Below, piece after piece: positions 3,404 to 5,141 of a stretch of DNA of 5,141 nt. The stretch covers positions 1 to 5,141 of the forward strand of contig JACCXN010000008.1 in NCBI GenBank assembly GCA_013696965.1. Reading direction: 5' to 3'. Below the pieces are notes generated by a model. It saw only the letters and a program-made list of their open reading frames with translations, did not search any database and had not been told where the DNA came from. The position numbers and the translations under genes are program-made. This stretch comes from Bacteroidota bacterium. GTDB lineage: Bacteria > Bacteroidota > Bacteroidia > JACCXN01. How positions within the stretch are numbered: the stretch's first letter is position 1; each line of letters opens with the position of its first letter.

Positions 3404-5141
3404 ATGGAAATCCCCGAAATCAAACAGAAGCTCACTTTGGCAGAAGTAATAAAACATTACGGATTAAAGGCAGACAAGCAGAACCGCATCAACTGCCCTT
3501 TTCATGATGACAAGACCCCATCAATGCAGCTTTACTGGAAAACCCATACGGCTTACTGTTTTAGCGGCAATTGCAAGACCCACGGGAAAAGTCTGGACGT
3601 GATAGATTTTATAATGCACAGGGAAAACACCACCAAGGCAGAGGCCATAAATAAGGCAAAAGAAATGATAGCGGGAGAAGCATCGCCCGCAGAGCAATTA
3701 ACAAGGACGGCCATACTCACTAAAATGTTTACCTACTTTAAAAATGCAGTGCACAACAGCAAGCCGGCCAGGGAATACATAGAGCAAAGAGGCCTGGACT
3801 TTACAAAACTTGAAATCGGTTATAACTCCGGCCAGTTCCACCACGGGACAAGGAAAGATGAAACACTGATAAAAAACTGTTTGGAAGTAGGATTGTTACA
3901 GGACACGGGACTGGTAAGCAGAACGGGAGCCAAAGCATTTAAGCCCTTTGCAAAGTTCTGCATTGCCTTTGCCTTAAGGAACAGGGCAGGACAAGTAACA
4001 GGCCTTTATTTTAGAAGCACGGTAAACGAGCAGGAAAGCAAGCATTTTTATTTAAAAGACAGATCCGGCCTTTATCCCGAGTACCCGAAAGCAGGAACAA
4101 AAAAACTGATCATTGCAGAATCCATCATTGACACGGCCACGCTTTTACAGCTGGAGGAAATCACAGAAGAACACAGCTTACTGGCACTCTATGGAACCAA
4201 CGGGCTGACAGAGGAACACATCACAGCAATAAAGGATCTGCAGCACTTGGAAGAAATCATCTTTTTTTTAAACGGAGATAAAGCAGGAATAGAAGCAGTA
4301 AAAAAACACAGCCTGGCACTGCAGCAGTTAAAGCCACTGGTAAAAATATACAACATAGAACCACCGCAGGGAGAAGACATCAACAGCCTGTTACAAGGCC
4401 ACCAACCGGAAATATTTACAGAACTGCTAAATAAGAAAACCTTTATTTTTTCAACTGAGAAACCACAAGAAAACAAAGTTCAGTTGAAAGAAAAAAGCAC
4501 AGAACAGCAGGAGCATCAGGAAGAAAAACAAATCTCCCTGGACACTAAAAACCCTTTTAAAATCCGCTATACAAGCCAAACAGCAAACTATTACATACAA
4601 GGAGGAATAAGCAAAGTATTGGACAATATGAAAGTTACTTTAGTAGTGGAAAACCTTCAAAGCCTTTTAAAATCACGCAACAAAGTAGATTTATATGAGG
4701 ACAGACAGGTTGAAAAACTTTGCAAGGAAGTAGCGGAAAAATTAAGCTTAAGAAAAGATTTATTAGAAGCGGATCTGTACAAGCTCACGGACTTACTGGA
4801 CGAGTTAAGGGAAACAGAACTACTGCAAAACAAAGAAGGAAAAGAACAAACGGGAGAAACCATTTACCCGCTAACCACGCAGGAAAGAGGACAGATAGAA
4901 ACACTTTTAAAAAAGCCAAAACTGATACAAAAATTAGGCGAGCTGTTAGGAAAAGCCGGAATAGTTGGAGAAGAAAAGAACCGGATTTTTTTACTGATAA
5001 TTGCCATCAGCTACAAAATGCCGGAAACATTGCACGCATTAATACAAGGCTCATCAGGAAGCGGAAAAACAAGATTGTTAAAACAAATATCCGATTGCAT
5101 ACCACAGGAAAAAGTAACCAAGCTCACAAGAATATCAGACA
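3404..5141 (+). CDS. CHC2 zinc-finger / Toprim DNA primase fused to a P-loop NTPase domain (3' end outside window)
   Basis: An open frame of 579 codons with no stop before the window end. Zinc finger: C31-P-F-H34 and C52-F-S-G-N-C57, the CHC2 ligand set that binds template DNA. Toprim domain (about 195-345): AESIID with E239 as catalytic glutamate, and LNGDKAG (289-295) as the DxD motif, with Asn290 in place of the usual first Asp. A charged Glu/Gln/Lys linker (about 350-382) follows. Next comes a conserved module (about 385-545: YYIQGGISKVLDNMKVTLVV, LTTQERGQIETLL, GIVGEEKNRIFLL), then a Walker A motif GSSGSGKT (549-556). From memory this order matches CHC2 primase-like proteins of integrative elements, often about 900 aa or more. 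The Walker B and rest of the NTPase domain would lie downstream. It likely primes and unwinds the element's own DNA. The ATG is supported by the motif start MEIPEIKQKLTLAEVI and a promoter-like sequence just upstream. The coding strand is markedly purine-rich. Confidence 0.92.
   Translation, partial: MEIPEIKQKLTLAEVIKHYGLKADKQNRINCPFHDDKTPSMQLYWKTHTAYCFSGNCKTHGKSLDVIDFIMHRENTTKAEAINKAKEMIAGEASPAEQLTRTAILTKMFTYFKNAVHNSKPAREYIEQRGLDFTKLEIGYNSGQFHHGTRKDETLIKNCLEVGLLQDTGLVSRTGAKAFKPFAKFCIAFALRNRAGQVTGLYFRSTVNEQESKHFYLKDRSGLYPEYPKAGTKKLIIAESIIDTATLLQLEEITEEHSLLALYGTNGLTEEHITAIKDLQHLEEIIFFLNGDKAGIEAVKKHSLALQQLKPLVKIYNIEPPQGEDINSLLQGHQPEIFTELLNKKTFIFSTEKPQENKVQLKEKSTEQQEHQEEKQISLDTKNPFKIRYTSQTANYYIQGGISKVLDNMKVTLVVENLQSLLKSRNKVDLYEDRQVEKLCKEVAEKLSLRKDLLEADLYKLTDLLDELRETELLQNKEGKEQTGETIYPLTTQERGQIETLLKKPKLIQKLGELLGKAGIVGEEKNRIFLLIIAISYKMPETLHALIQGSSGSGKTRLLKQISDCIPQEKVTKLTRISD

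Noticed and set aside
4189-4863. Minus-strand frames opposite the primase gene
   Set aside because: Ser/Cys/Phe-rich antisense shadows of a purine-rich coding strand.

Overview
The window looks like an accessory region of a Bacteroidota genome. Three things point there: low GC with AT-rich intergenic DNA, -7 elements matching the Bacteroidota consensus TAnnTTTG upstream of genes, and an orphan RHS C-terminal cassette of the kind scattered through these genomes. No rRNA, tRNA, CRISPR array or recognisable transposase is visible.

Positions 1-605 hold no convincing gene but are dense in inverted repeats. There is a 26-bp imperfect inverted repeat (119-144 / 215-240), an 8-bp hairpin (342-362), and a 15-bp inverted repeat (377-391 / 420-434) that encloses a perfect tandem duplication of a 12-mer. 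This layout suggests a replication or transfer origin, or an element end, but that is inference. A 17-bp palindrome (514-530) overlapping a promoter-like sequence precedes a 49-codon ORF for a small single-span membrane protein (606-755). That ORF is followed immediately by a 19-bp AT-rich inverted repeat (755-799).

Positions 833-2089 form a probable two-gene unit. The first gene is an RHS core fragment with a variable Ala/Gly-rich C-terminus. The second, 24 bp downstream, encodes a four-span membrane protein and is a candidate immunity protein. Positions 2090-2489 are non-coding as far as I can tell. They contain a GC-richer island able to form a stem-loop and three copies of TAyACTTGC at 35-36 bp spacing.

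Positions 2490-3231 (minus strand) are a tight operon: an XRE-family repressor-like protein, a small membrane protein (4 bp gap), and a 24-codon remnant resembling the start of a YodC/DUF2158-type protein (6 bp gap). A 172-bp intergenic region with divergent promoters separates this operon from a large rightward gene (3404 to the window end, open). That gene encodes a CHC2 zinc-finger / Toprim primase fused to a P-loop NTPase domain.

A phage-type repressor transcribed divergently from a primase-NTPase is the usual control and replication module of an integrated mobile element such as a satellite, plasmid-like island or integrative element. The best reading is the edge of such an element beside, or carrying, an RHS toxin/immunity-type cassette. 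The integrase and the opposite end are not in view.
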